A stretch of 64,000 bases of DNA, taken from Cephalotus follicularis. Taxonomy: Eukaryota; Streptophyta; Magnoliopsida; Oxalidales; Cephalotaceae. This document shows positions 10,074 through 22,341 of the stretch, one piece after another. A program made the position numbers and the translations under genes. The stretch covers positions 248,001 through 312,000 of the forward strand of contig BDDD01001612.1 of the NCBI GenBank assembly GCA_001972305.1, read 5' to 3'. Within the stretch, counting starts at the first letter, position 1, and each line of letters begins with the position of its first letter. The notes below the pieces were generated by a model that worked only from the letters and a program-made list of their open reading frames with translations, was not told where the DNA came from and made no database searches.

Positions 10074-11492
10074 TGTAACGCCCGGTATTTTCCTGGATGT
10101 AATATTTCGATTTATGATGTAATCTTAAACTTGGATTAATGAGAATGTTGAGATTTTGAACTCAAAAGATGTTTACAAACCCTAGTTATGGTTTTGAAAT
10201 GGAAAGAGTATGTCAAAAGCTTGAAACGGCACTGTTTTCGGACAAAGACATCGACGTCTTTGTAAAGACGTCGACGCCTTTGGAGACAGAGGTACACGTG
10301 AATGCATGGGCATGCACGTCGACATGGAGAGAAGGCATCGACACCTTCTTACAAAATGGAAAAGACATCGACGTCTAAGGAAAGACGTCGACGCCTTTTT
10401 TATGAACGTCTGTAGCGCTTTTTCGCTGGCAGAGTAACGTGCAAGGGGATTCTTGGGGGCTTTACCTGATGCCTTTACAAGTGCATTATGACGTGTGGAT
10501 CATGTCGGTGTGTTGCTAGGAATGCTAAAACCTGCCCTCACATGGAACATGCAAGGAATTATGCCATCCTAACATGCAACCTGCAAAAGGAAGGTTAAAG
10601 AAAACAAAAGAAATGCAGAAAGAAGGAAAGTGGGAGAGAGCACCAAAGTGGCCATTATATGTAAGGGAAAGAATGTTAGGGGGGAGCCATCTGCATAAGG
10701 ATAAACCTCCCCACTTACTCAAAGTTTCTTTAACTCCATCTATTCTTTTCAAATCACTATCTTACTTCAAGGCATTTTGATGAGTGACAAAGCTATGTCA
10801 CCTCCAAGAGTATCCATACCAAGAGAGAAGCAAGAGAGTGTCTAAACGGAGAGCACAAATTTCGGCCAAGGCATGAAAGAACCAAGGATATGAGATGCTA
10901 GTCTCAATCTTAATATCTCTTATGCCTTTAGAGAAAATGAACTCTTAAGCCATTCACTCATGTACCCTTAGTATATACCAAGTCATTATGTGAGTTATTA
11001 ACTTTGACTATAACAAGTCAAAGGTAGATAAGTTAAGTGAATGTCACATGTAATTAATAACATTAATCACATTAACTTATCACATAAGCTTATTCAATTA
11101 AACTAATCACATTAGTGTAATTAATTAATTCTCCAATTAATTATATCTCTCTAATTCTCTTGTATTCTCACGCTTGTATTGTGTGTGACTTTATGGGTTC
11201 ATAATTACCCTGGACATAGGATTAATCATAAGGCTTATGATTATCCGATTATTCATTCCTAATCACATTAGAAACTTATAATCGAAATAAAAGAATTGAA
11301 CCTTATTTTAATTCTTTATTACGATTGATTAATAATCAATTAATCTCGGTTATCCAAATGATCAATATCGACATCTAACAATGCATAATGAACCCCAGGT
11401 AATATGAATATAACCTCGAACCTCAAATTACAGTTACGTGCACGTATAATCCCTCTAAGGAAATGCTCAAATTAAACCTAGAGCAAGAAACA
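10074..11492 (+). mobile_element. E9: 5' part of a gypsy-type LTR
   Basis: Starts TGTAACGCCCGGTATTTTCC, the usual opening of Tekay-like LTRs (compare TGTAACGCCC at 50710). It contains a GTCGAC cluster. The right boundary is where the copia LTR E3 begins and is uncertain; part of the AT-rich stretch 10800-11492 may belong to something else. No internal region or PBS is seen, so it may be a truncated or solo LTR. Confidence 0.45.
10247..10398. repeat. GTCGAC palindrome cluster in E9
   Basis: GACATCGACGTCTTT, AAGACGTCGACGCCTTT, CACGTCGACATGG and a second ATCGACGTCT/ACGTCGACGCC pair. Three intact GTCGAC cores in about 150 bp. The arms (GAC..GTC) differ from those of E1 (AAGC..GCTT). Confidence 0.7.
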
Positions 11493-12295
11493 TGTCAGAC
11501 CCTAACAGTTCATTCAGTAAAACGATATCGTGGGTACTTAGCTATCTCGATCAAATTAGAAACCATTTCTAATTAATTGATCTCTGATATTGGAATCAAC
11601 ATTCATATACCTTTTCATTCTGACCAGAAAATCGTGCACCTAATAACTCTAAGCATAAACTCCTTTTACTGGGAGCGGTAAACTCCATCTTGCTCACTCA
11701 CATATCTCTATGCATAATATACCATACCCAACTAATACCTGTATACTCGTCATGGTTAGAAGATGTACTTAAGTATCGTGAAAGTGTGATATCTTATACA
11801 CAAGACATCTTGTGTTGGCTCAGGTCTAAGGACGTCACACACTACTGCAATACAGGAAGCCTGTTTGACATGTAAGTAAAACTCCATACAGGTTTTCCTA
11901 ATGCGAACCACTTCAGTGAACTCATAAAATAATGAGCACCCACGTATATGCCATATAGTCACTACATAATGACTTGTGAAAACAGTCAACCTCTTCAACG
12001 AGCTGGCATACTGCATGCTAGTCTATCCAGATAACATATGTCCAAGTATGTTATCCTACAACTTGGAAGGTTCTAGAATAAAACCTACCGATGTGCTAAG
12101 TCTCACCGCATGATCTCATCATGGTCTTAGTCATCCAACTTTTTTCCATGGACATTCATTATGTATATATATAAACAAATATAAATGAATAGTTACCATC
12201 GATTATAATAGAGAACATCATTTATTGAACTTTAATGTTTATTACAAACTATTGTTATTACATAATAACCTAGCTTGTAGGACCTATCCCTAACA
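11493..12295 (-). mobile_element. E3: Ty1/copia LTR, left copy
   Basis: About 800 bp. On the minus strand it starts TGTTAGGGATAGG directly after the purine tract GTGGGAGAT, the usual copia arrangement, and ends near TCTGACA at 11493. It is alignable by phrases with the split right copy (13429-13592 plus 24478-25059). The short frames inside are chance frames. Confidence 0.6.
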
Positions 12296-12436
12296 ATCTC
12301 CCACTAGTGCTAAAGCCAGTTACCCATGTGTCTCATACCCATCCCAGAAAGATGTTTATCGAAGACGCTCTTCAATAAGGCTTTGGTAAAGAGGTTTGTT
12401 GTGTTGTCTTCTCCTTGTACTTGCCCTACTTTGATA
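12296..12436 (-). pseudogene. E3 copia pol C-terminus with polypurine tract
   Basis: The minus strand encodes FTKALLKSVFDKHLSGMG, then MRHMGNWL and a stop, followed by the purine run AGTGGGAGAT next to the LTR. The FTKAL motif is the conserved end of the copia RNase H domain. Only about 35 codons survive; the DNA then changes at 12437 (TGTTGGTTTATTGCC), an apparent LTR-type junction. Confidence 0.6.
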
Positions 12437-13400
12437 TTGTTGGTTTATTGCCAATCTAAACATCAAATTAACACTCAAACATGCACACATAAATCAGAAA
12501 TGCAGCGGAAATAAAACACACAAGATGGCATCAAACATGCAAAGGATTGACCCTAAACCAATTCCAAGATCTCTAACCTATGCTTGCCTTGATCTCTAGC
12601 CTAAACCAACACTTGGAGCGACATAAAAGGAGGAATAGAATCACTCACGTGGGCTACAAGGAAGTCTCCTTCTCTTGACACGGAGTGATCATGGCCTTCT
12701 AGTATTCCACACCAAGCGTGATCACCAACACCATCCAAGAGAGCGACTGGCTTTGACCTCATCTTCTCTACCATATGTGTTTCAGCCATAGAAGGGGGAG
12801 AGAAAGCTCTTTTTTTCTTTCTTTTTAGGAAAAAAATGAGGAAAGCATAGAAATGAGTTATATAGAGTGATCAAAACTAAAGTGCCTTTTATACTAACCC
12901 TTAATAATTTAACATAGGGGCAATTTCTGGTAAGTCTAACTCACTGGATTTTTGTATTTAATCAAGCCCTCACTTAATTATATGAATTACCCTTAAATTA
13001 AGACTCTCATAAAAATGATATTGTCACAAAGCTTATAGTGCGCGACTCTGATAGTTCGTGCGGTATACCGGGTGTAGGGGAAAATCGTAAATTTACGATT
13101 ACCGATTGAACTTCTCCAATCGAGTTAAAACTCTTCTAAATAATTTGCAAATTGAAACACTTTCAATTTATCCCTTATACAAGATGAATCAATCTCTATA
13201 TGAGAGTTCATTATGTTTATGGGTTCCTACAGATTAAAAGTAAATATCTTATATTTACGGATAAAGGTTAACATCGCATGTTATGACTAACCCCGGATAC
13301 GATGTTTTTAATATTTGTTATATCACATAATATATTTATTAAATCCATTAAACTATTTTATTAAAGTTTCCACGCAGGTTTAATCCTTCTACCATTCTAT
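12437..13400 (-). mobile_element. H1: LTR-like or leader DNA inside E3
   Basis: Begins TGTTGGTTTATTGCC on the plus strand, which on the minus strand is an LTR end (CAATAAACCAACA). The nearby GCAGCGGAAATAAAA resembles a phrase in H2 near 40066. The rest is AT-rich copia-like leader up to the primer site at 13401. The open frame at 12601-12789 (MAETHMVEKMRS...) shows no domain. Boundaries inside this block are not resolved. Confidence 0.3.
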
Positions 13401-13409
13401 GCTCTGATA
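13401..13409 (-). other. Decayed copia primer-binding site
   Basis: GCTCTGATA on the plus strand is the complement of TATCAGAGC, the 3' nine bases of the iMet-type primer site; the remaining TGG is changed. It lies about 20 bp from the start of the right E3 LTR. Confidence 0.45.
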
Positions 13410-13428
13410 ATATCTAGGACATGTAATT

Positions 13429-13592
13429 TGTCAAACCCTAACAATTCAATTCTATGCATCCCGCAACTTATATAAATAGCTTTACTCGCATATCGGAAAC
13501 TCTTCCGAACATGCTTAGAGCCTTGCAAGGACTTTAAGAAATTATAAGTGCTATGTTATAGAACATATAATCCCTTACACCGGGACTGGTAA
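13429..13592 (-). mobile_element. E3 right LTR, first segment
   Basis: TGTCAAACCCTAACAATTCA matches the start of the left E3 LTR (TGTCAGACCCTAACAGTTCA). The copy is broken at 13592 by E2 and resumes at 24478. Confidence 0.55.
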
Positions 13593-14969
13593 TGTCACAC
13601 CCCGAATTGCGGGGAAACCCCCAAGGTCTGACACATGATATTCCATCCATTCAATCCATTCATATCATACTCCAAAACATGCTAAAATTTTAAAACTTTA
13701 AATACCATATGCATGCGGAAGATAATATCAATATTCAAATACAATCCCAACCATATCCATAACACCAACATACATATCTTAAGCGCTGCCACAAGCCGTA
13801 GGTACAAAACTGAATATATTGTCTTTTATACATCCGAAACATATACACAAGGTAGAAAACGAAATCCAAATCACTGACCAGGATTTGCCTAGAAAGTCGA
13901 TCTGTCTCCAGCTACATCACTGCTGTGCGCTACCTGTTTCTGGACCTGAACCTAACCCAATACGAGAATGGGTCAGCAATCATGGTTGTGTATGCTACAC
14001 TATATGCTATGCATGCAACAGATATAACAGATATATATGCATGACATGTTACATGCATGAATGCCAATTGTGGATAGCTTTGGTATGCCGACCGTCCCTA
14101 AGTGGTGGTATACTTAGCTAGTCCTAAACACATCAAAGGTCATAGGCCTGCAAACACTCCATAAAACAATCCATAACCATCCATGGGGGCAATCAATCCA
14201 TAAGGTCAAGTACTTCTCTGCCACTCCGGCCCAAGATAGTACCACCATCATCTATACACTCTTCGTTCCATAGCCATATGGAGCATAGGATAACACCGGT
14301 CACATAATCCATACCATACTAGCCCCAAAGGTACTAGCCCATAATACTAGTCCTGAATGTACTAGTCCATAATAGTGATCTCTGTAATCCATACCATACC
14401 ATATCCATATATCCATCCACAATGCGGTGATGCCCGTAGGTCACCCAAAAAGGGAGGATTCCATATCCATAATATGTGGCCTATGCCTATAATGCTTCAT
14501 GACAGAAATGTAGATTATGAGTGGGTAATCCCAATAACCATATTTTCATTTAAAGGATAGGGACCTACCATAAAGGATCACATAGGATCCATCTGTCAAA
14601 ACCATTTTCCACAACCATCTTTCCATTACCATTTCCATAACCATTTCCAAAACCAATTTCCATTTGTTGGTCCCTATCGGGGTTTGAAAACAATGGAGAG
14701 GATGTCCAACTATGATATCCGTGTCTAGATATCCCAATGGGGCTGTCCTAACCAATTTTGAAAACCATTTGCATAAACCCCCCCCCACCCTTGTTTTTTG
14801 ATTTCTTTAAAATTCCACTTTGAAAGTTGATTTGGAAATCAAAGATGTTAAATGAGGATTTTCATAGGCTATAAGGCATTAGGGAGGCTTCCTATGGAAT
14901 CAAATTGAAGGGAAAACCATTTGGGATTGAAAACAATTGAAAACAGTGTGGTTCAGATGAAACAGGGTG

Positions 14970-15227
14970 CTAGCTGTCGACGCTTCCGTGCTAGGTGTCG
15001 AAGTTATAGTGCTAGGCATCGACGGTTAAGGCGCTATGCCCTAAGTGTCGATGCATGAATTAAGCGCCAGCCATTCATGTAACACACAAAGCGTCAACGT
15101 TTTTGTCGAAAGCGTCGATGGTTTGTCCATTTTTTCTTTAAGCGTCGACAGGTTTGAATGTAAAAATCGCCGGTTGGCATGATCAAAGCGTCGACGCTTA
15201 GAGCCAAAGCGTCGACAGTTTGACAGT
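14970..15227. repeat. GTCGAC palindrome cluster in E2 3' LTR
   Basis: About ten motifs: GCTGTCGACGCTT, AAGCGTCGACAGG, AAAGCGTCGACGCTTA, AAAGCGTCGACAGTT plus decayed forms (GCATCGACGG, GCGTCAACGT, GTGTCGATGC). Four intact GTCGAC cores. Confidence 0.7.
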
Positions 15228-15746
15228 ACCAGGCAGTTCTTCTAATCCACTGAAAAATCCATTTGAAAACCATTTAAATCTGTTTAAAGTCTGATCCAAA
15301 GGTAGGTATAAGCCCCTAAGGTCGATAGCAAGTTAAAAACAGCTTTAACCCTTCAGATCCATACCCATAACACATGAATCTAGAGAGAAAAGGAATTAGG
15401 CCTATAAACCTATACTCTCAATTCTCTATTTAATTCCCATTTCAATCTGTTTTAAACCATAACAGATACCCTAATCCATCCATCTAGCATGCATACAACT
15501 ATCCATAAACATACCATCATGCAAATCCATCAAAATATAGAGATCAAAGCATAGGTAGAACCTACCACAAATTAGCCGAGAACGGAGAATATGTTGCTTG
15601 GATCCTCAAACTGATTCTCCCTTCAGGTTCTACACGCTGCCATGATCCCAAAGACACATTCCTTGCTCGATTTCGCCCACTTTCTCTCTCTAGTTCACAC
15701 ACACTCTCTCTCCATTCGAAATGAGAAATGAAAGAGCTTAGCTGCC

Positions 15747-15754
15747 TATATATA
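15747..15754 (-). promoter_or_regulatory. TATA box of E2 3' LTR
   Basis: CTATATATAGG on the minus strand, about 200 bp inside the LTR start. The same box lies at 24275-24282 in the 5' LTR fragment, where it would have driven the element. Confidence 0.55.
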
Positions 15755-15949
15755 GAAATAAGCTCCCTTTAGGCGAAAATCATATGAGCTAAGATCTGGT
15801 TCTACTAAACCTCCAATACCCATAAACAGACATAGAAGTGGAAAATAGTACATATCATATGCAATTCATACCATCCATCAATACAATATTGTACAATACC
15901 ATATATAAACACTTGCAATTCTGTAAATATAAAATATCTGAGGCTTACA

Positions 15950-15961
15950 TCCTCCCCTCCT
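15950..15961 (-). other. E2 polypurine tract
   Basis: On the minus strand AAGGAGGGGAGGA sits directly before the LTR start, preceded by the conserved phrase CTCGGGACGAGATTTCC. The same arrangement occurs in F at 50697-50709. Confidence 0.8.
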
Positions 15962-15992
15962 TAGGGAAATCTCGTCCCGAGATTCCCTATGA

Positions 15993-17310
15993 TCAAAATA
16001 AATGAGGATACAAAGCTCTCATGTCATCCTGACGCTCCCATGTTGCTTCCTTGAGCCTGTGATGCTACCATAAAACTTCAACCAAAGCAATCTCTTTGTT
16101 TCGTAGCTGCTTGACTCGGTGGTCAAGAATCTGAACTGGAGTCTCATCATAAATCATAGCCATCCTCAAATCCAATGGCTCATACTGCAATACATGTGAA
16201 GGGTCTGGGTGATACTTCCTTAGCAATGGCACATGAAACATATTATGCACCTTTAATAGACTAGGAGGTAAGGCAAGTCTGTAAGCGACTGCACCAACCC
16301 TCTCAAGAATCTTAAAAGACCCTATAAACCATGGAGCTAACTTCACTTTATTGCCGAACCTCGTAATTCCTTTAGTCGGTGAGACTTTAACGAAAACATG
16401 ATCACCCACTAAGAACTCTAGATCCCGTCGATGATGATTAGCATAACTCTTCTATCGACTCTAAGCCGTTAAAATCCTTTCCCTCATAACCTTAGCCTTT
16501 TCTGTCGATTCCAGCACAAACTTTGGCCCTAGGAAACTCTACTCACCTACCTCAAACCAACAGACTGGAGTCCTGTATTTCTGTACATAGAGAGGTTCAA
16601 ATAGTGCCATACTAATGCTAGCATGAAAACTGTTATTATAAGAGAACTCAACTAAAGGCAGATGCTGATCCCAACTGCACCCCAATCCATCACACATGCT
16701 CAGAGCATATCCTCCAAAGTCTGAATCATCCATTCAGATTGTCCATCTGTCTGGGGGTGAAAAGCCGTACTAAAACCCAATTGAGTGCCAAGAGTTGTCT
16801 ATAGTTTCCTCCAAAACTGTGAGGTAAACCGTGGATCTCTGTCAGAAATAACGCTAACCGGTACTTCATGGAGTCTTACAATCTCCCCAACATATAGAGA
16901 TGCTAACCGTTACAGAGAATAAGTCGTCTTGATCGCTAGAAAATTTGCAGATTTTGTGAAGCGATCAACAATAAACCATATGGCATCATGGTTAGTTCTA
17001 GACCGTGGCAAACCTGATACAAAATCCATTGTGATATGCTCCCATTTCCATTGTGCCACTGATAATGGCTGTAGCAATGCAGCTGGTCTCTGGTGTTATG
17101 CCTTGACTTGCTGGCATAACAAGCAGGAAGCAACATACTCTGCTATATCCTTCTTCATATTGTTCCACCAATAGATAATCTTCAGGTCTCTGTACATTTT
17201 GGTACTCCCCGGATGCACAGAGAAACTGGAGCGATGAGCCTGAGACAACAACTCATCCTTCGGTTCATTATTGTTAGGAACACAAACCTTGCCTTGAAAT
17301 CTGATCAATC
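15993..17310 (-). pseudogene. E2 integrase with chromodomain-type tail
   Basis: In order from the N-terminus: zinc-binding region (QAHRSSFSVHPGSTKMYRDL, then CLLCQQ, an HHCC pattern); core with MDFVSGLP, SDRDPRF and TDGQSEW, so the D-D-E residues are still visible; then YNNSFHASI; and the C-terminal region GDHVFVKVSPTKG, FKILERVGAVAYRLALP, ending EVLW-stop-HHRLKEATWERQDD...YPHLF, the chromodomain-like end. Integrase inserts the cDNA into chromosomes, and the tail targets heterochromatin in this lineage. At least four in-frame stops (for example TAG at 16452-16454) and a frameshift inactivate it. Confidence 0.75.
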
Positions 17311-17329
17311 CATCACCATGAACTGAGAA

Positions 17330-18065
17330 TTAGGGCTTCAATACACTTTGACCATCCAACGCAGCCTTAAGCAAATCTCCATCCATCCTTTGAGCCTCTC
17401 TAATCCTGTCCATCAACCGTGGTTGTGCCCAAATCTGGGAAATCGTCAAGCAATCTAATCGGCGACTCAAAGCATCTGCCACCACATTAGCTTTGCCTGG
17501 ATGGTACTGTATCTCACTGTTGTAATCATTGTGCAGCTCCATCCACCTCCTCTATCTCATATTCAGGTCCTTTTGAGAGAAAGTATGCTTCAAGCTCCTG
17601 TGATCTGTGTATACCTAAAACCTTTTGCCATACAAATAATGTCTCCATTTGCGTAGCACAAAGATTATTGCTGCCAACTCCAAATCATGAGTGGGATAAT
17701 TCTCCTCATGAGGCTTCAATTTCCTTGAAGCATAAGCAATTACATTTTCATACCACATCAACACATAGCCCAAACCGTTCCCTAACGCATCACTGTATAC
17801 CATGAAACCTTCATTACCCTCTGGCAAGGCCAAGATTGGAGCAAAAATCAAGCGATGCTTTAACTCTTGGAAGCTTTGCTCACAGCTCTCATCCCAAACA
17901 AACACTGTCTTCTTCTGTGTCAATCTGGTCAATAGTGTAGCAATCCGTGAGAATCCACCGACAAAGCGGCGGTAATAGCCTGCTAAGCCTTAGAAACTAC
18001 GAACTTCAGACACATTTGTTGGCCGTTTCCAGTCTTTCACTGCTTCTATCTTTGTGGGATCCACT
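17330..18065 (-). pseudogene. E2 RT thumb and RNase H
   Basis: Starts with VDPTKIEAVKDWKRPTNV and [17 protein letters not shown] (RT connection), then RNase H with [14 protein letters not shown] (first catalytic Asp), [20 protein letters not shown] (Glu) and YTDHRSLKH. It ends with [15 protein letters not shown]. RNase H removes the RNA template. Stops at 17615-17617 and 17552-17554 are both TAG where glutamine is expected. The N-terminal side is cut at 18066-18070 by the solo LTR. Confidence 0.75.
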
Positions 18066-18070
18066 GACAG

Positions 18071-21000
18071 TGTGAAACCCCATGTCCCTACTTGGTGTAT
18101 AATCTATTATGTAAGCACCTTTATGTGTATAAGCCATTTATAATAAATATGTTAGGCCAAATTGTCTTTTGTTCATTTTGGGCCAACAATTAAGTAAGAT
18201 TAGGAATGTAAATAATGTATTATAGCCCAAATTTTCTTTTATTCCTTCTTGGACGATCCATATTTGTTAAAGCCAAGAAAATTGCTTCCCTCAACCCAAA
18301 AAAATTTTTGCAAGTTGGCCCAAGTGCTTGCTCCATGTTATTTACGAAATAAAGCATGAAGTAATCCAAATTGAAGGTTCATTCGGCCAAGCTCTCTAAC
18401 ATTCACCAAGTTTCTAGACATTTCTTATCAAACATTTTATTACACACTCCAACTAGTAGAATCGGCATTTTCTTCCTCCTTGGCCGACGCCTCTTGCATC
18501 TCCAATTTTTTCAAGAAGTCCATCAAGGGAACAAGAATAAAAAGGAAATTAGCTTGCCTCCTCCTACCTCATACTAGTAAGTTTCATAATGTTTTTTTTT
18601 TTGAAGAAAAATTGTAGTAATCATACAACTCTAGTACTTGTAAATGGAAATGTTATTTTGTGGAGGTGGTAAGGTGTATTCTTTGTATGTTAGATTGTGA
18701 TTGAAATATAATTAAAGTTCAAACATTTTTTAATTATTATTTTGGGTTTTTGTTTAGAGGGGGAGGTTGATTTCTATGTGACTTATATAATGGGTTATGT
18801 TGGAAATGAAGTTTCATTCAAGGATTGGAGCTTGTCTTTACCTTCCTCTAATTTTCAGATTTTGTTTTCCTTTTGGGAGGAATTGTTTTGTTATGAGAAT
18901 TGGATGGAAGTCTAATAGAAAAGGATGTAGGATTGTAAGATTTAGTTTTCCTATTACTCCTAAATTCCATTTTTTTTTTATGAATTAAGAAGGATATGTT
19001 ACAATGAATTTCCATTGATATAATTGAATAAAAAAAAATGGATGGGTATGGGTGATAATAAGCTTAGGAGAATATCATTTTAAACACTTTAAAAATTTCA
19101 GCTTTTCATGTTACAAGTTAGAGAAGTTGTATTTTAAGTTAAGGGTATTAAATGGAGTATTAATTGATGCATTATATTGGGCTACGTGTTGAGAAATATT
19201 GAGGCAGTGGAAATAGTAAAGGGTTAAGAGATTTAGGTGGACATACTAGGAGGACTGTAGATATGATTGTGTTGTAATGTTAAAGGATATTAAGAGAACA
19301 TAGTTGTGGAACGATATATATATATATATATATATAAGTGATGCATACATTTTATGTATGAGCTTAGGAAATATGCTTATTGGTTTGTCATGTAACGACT
19401 TTGTAGACGTGGATCCTGCTTTTGATCCGGAGCATCGTGGGACTAGTCCGCGATAGTGGATTTCATCAAACTTGTGAGTGGAACATTCCCTTCTTCTTTT
19501 TGTTATTTGAGAGTCATATTATTCTATATGTGCCTTGATCCTTGTTAATTATACTATTATCAGGGATTTGTATCCCGGTTGATTTCGATTATCGTATTTA
19601 TTATTGTGATGTGATTTTCGAGCTAGTATACACCCGATGTGTTGGGTGACTTGGTTCCCTCCTTTATTGTGTTATTGTGATGTGTTACATTGATACCTCA
19701 TGTTATATTTTGATGCTGGGTACCGATTTTGTTTTCTTCTATGTGATTCCGACGAGGGCAGATCCGTGAAATAACGACGTCCCCTCAGTCGAGGTATATA
19801 TGTTATTTCTCTGATGAGGCATAGGCACTCTATACCGGTATATGAAGGATGTGTACAGTCCTGTAGCCTATGGCCTAGATACTATATTATTGCTGCAGCG
19901 ATTGATATGTATTGCCGTGAGATGTGGTGGCAGAGCAGATTGCACTGATATGTGATTTGGCAGCGGATATGAGTTAGTGGCGTGATGGGTACCAGCATCC
20001 TCTTAGGTTTCTATGATTTTTTTTGGGCACATGTTATATATATTTTTGGATATTTATCATTTGAGTTATAATTTTATCTTTAAGCTTTGATATCCAGGTA
20101 CTTGATACTATTGTGACTCTAATATATTTGATATTGCCTTGAGTTCGATATTTATTCAGTGGACTTCTTTGTTGAGTCATCGGTTATTCAATTGGAGTCT
20201 TGATAATATTCTTTCAAGAATTTACTTCATCTTATTGTGGCTTTATATTTAACTCCATCATAGCGTTTTATTCATAGCATCCATTTTTTCTTGTATGGAT
20301 GCAACAGGGAATGATTTGTCCCAACTCACTTAGTCACTTGGACTAACCCCCTCCTAGTTTATTTTGCAGTTGGAAGAGCAGAGAATATCCACCTGATCCT
20401 TCAGCAGTGTAGCAGTGGGTTTTTGTAAAAGGTAGACCACGAGATTCGGCACCTTACCATTGGCAGTCCTGGCCAGTTTCACATGCATTGCATTGGGACA
20501 TTGGGACGTTTTTGGTTTTGTTTATGGTGATTTTGAGATATAGTTATATGTTAAGTAATGTGGTGATAACTTGAATGATGAAATGGACTTACTATATGAC
20601 TTTGACATTCTGATGATGGACAAAAAAATAATGAACTGCTGATTCCACCTTTGGGAGTGTGATAAAGTTATATAAATATAAATTGTGATATTCTACAGGT
20701 GAAATTTTTGGAAAACGTCCATTTTTAGGGGGAACTCTTGCAGTTTTTCTGCAGAATTTTTCACTCTATTAAATGAACAAATTAAGAAAACATGTCAGGA
20801 CCATGAGAATAAATATGAAAGTGAAAGAAAATGGTGATGATAAAAACCTTGGAGGTCAAGTACGACATTAAATTAGTAAGTGATAAACCTACAAATGCTT
20901 TTGATTTCATATAAGAATAAACCACGAATAACTGATTAAAAGAGTATAAAGTAACTAGTGGTTAAAACTTAATAGAAACTCTATGGTTAAGCGTGCTAGA

Positions 21001-21115
21001 GCAAGAGTAATGTTATGGGTGACCTCCTGGGAATTTATGTCGATTGTTCGTAGTTAGTTATTCTTATAGCGCGGCCGTAGGTTTTGGTTACTGGTTATTT
21101 GGACGGGTCGTGTCA
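18071..21115 (+). mobile_element. Solo LTR (3045 bp) inside E2 reverse transcriptase
   Basis: Starts TGTGAAACCCC and ends GGACGGGTCGTGTCA, flanked on both sides by GACAG (18066-18070 and 21116-21120). Removing it joins the two halves of the E2 reverse transcriptase frame. No PBS, purine tract or coding domain lies inside, so it is a solo LTR left by recombination between two LTRs. Orientation is from the CG-rich, CGGGTCG-type right end. The internal open frames (18371, 18797) are chance frames. It lacks the GTCGAC arrays seen in other LTRs. Confidence 0.8.
19315..19336. repeat. (TA)n microsatellite in solo LTR
   Basis: Eleven TA dinucleotides in a row. Confidence 0.9.
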
Positions 21116-22341
21116 GACAGTCCAGCACTGGAAATGAAATGACCCAGAAAGGCCATCTCCGATAACCAAAACTCACATTTGTTGAACTTGGCATACAACT
21201 GATGATCTCTCAGAGTCTGCAATGCCAAGCGCAAATGTGCCCCATGCTCCTCCATACTCATGGAATATAACAAGATGTCATCAATGAAGACCACGATAAA
21301 CTGGTCAAGATATGGGTTGAACACCCTGTTCATCAAACTCATGAATGCGACAAGGGTGTTGGTCACCCCAAACGGCGTCACCCTAAACTCATAATGCCCA
21401 TACCTTGACCTGAAAGCTATCTTCGGAATGCCTTTAGCTCTAACACTTAGCTGATGATGTCCTGATCTGAAATCCAACTTAGAGAACATTGAAGCGCCTT
21501 TCAACTGATGAAACAACTCATCGATGTGTGACAAAGGGTATTTGTTCTTAATTGTAACCCTATTGAGCTGCCAATAATCGATACACATCCGGAGGGATCC
21601 ATCCTTTTTATTCACAAACAAAACAGGTGCTCCCCAAGGGGAAACACTAGGCCGGATAAAACCTCTATCGAGCAACTCCTGCAACTTTACTTTTAACTCT
21701 CTCAACTCAGAAGGGGCCATAAAATAAGGATCTCTCGATATCGATGCTATCCATGGAAGCAAATCAATCACAAACTTCGTATCCATCTCGGGCGATAAGG
21801 ATGTCAACTTATCTGGAAACACATTCGGATATTCAGAAACGACCAGAACATCCTCTAACCTCGGTACCCATTTCTTACTATCCATCACATGCGCTAGGAA
21901 ACCACTGCAACCTTGTCTCATAAGCCTGTCAGCATGAAGATATGATATCATCTGAACCAGCTGGTGCTCTAAGGTCCCAACAAACTGGAACTGAGACTGA
22001 CCAGGCATACTGAAGGTCACGACCTTCCCGTTACAATCCACATGGGCATAATGTGCTAATAACCAATCCATCCCAAGGATCACATCTAGGTCACCCATCG
22101 GCAACATTATAAGGCTTGCTAGCAAAACACGACCAGCGATCTCTAAAACACAAGATCGGCATACCCATTCAGATATAACAGACTCCCCCACTGGGGTACT
22201 AACCTCCATCATAAAAGGCAAAGGATCGGGCTCCACACTAACATGGCATATAAAATGTGATGTAATGTATGAATGGGATGAGCTCGGATCTATAAGAACC
22301 AGAGCCATATGCTGAGAGATACAAATAGTACCTCTAATCAC
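21116..22341 (-). pseudogene. E2 protease and reverse transcriptase
   Basis: A long open frame of about 400 codons. Residues 15-25 carry the protease motif as [11 protein letters not shown] (the usual DSG/DPG is DPS here), then [16 protein letters not shown]. Reverse transcriptase follows: [55 protein letters not shown], and the polymerase site [11 protein letters not shown], ending [12 protein letters not shown] at the solo LTR junction. This is the best-preserved frame in E2. Protease matures the polyproteins and RT copies RNA to DNA. Confidence 0.8.

Larger units (their letters stand above)
13593..15949 (-). repeat. E2 3' LTR (2357 bp)
   Basis: On the minus strand it starts TGTAAGCCTCAG next to the purine tract and ends GGGGTGTGACA. 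The portion 14872-15949 is repeated at 23437-24477. It contains a TATA box and a GTCGAC cluster about 500-780 bp downstream of it, so the cluster would be transcribed. Confidence 0.85.

Noticed and set aside
1-11492. LTR tail at 1-551 and LTR start at 10074 as two ends of one element around E1
   Set aside because: The plus-strand primer site at 907 follows a different LTR (552-904), no coding domains lie between, and the two LTR pieces do not overlap for comparison.
21088-22341. Long open frame as a possible host gene
   Set aside because: It carries protease and RT motifs ([22 protein letters not shown]), lies between E2 LTRs, and its last residues come from the inserted solo LTR.
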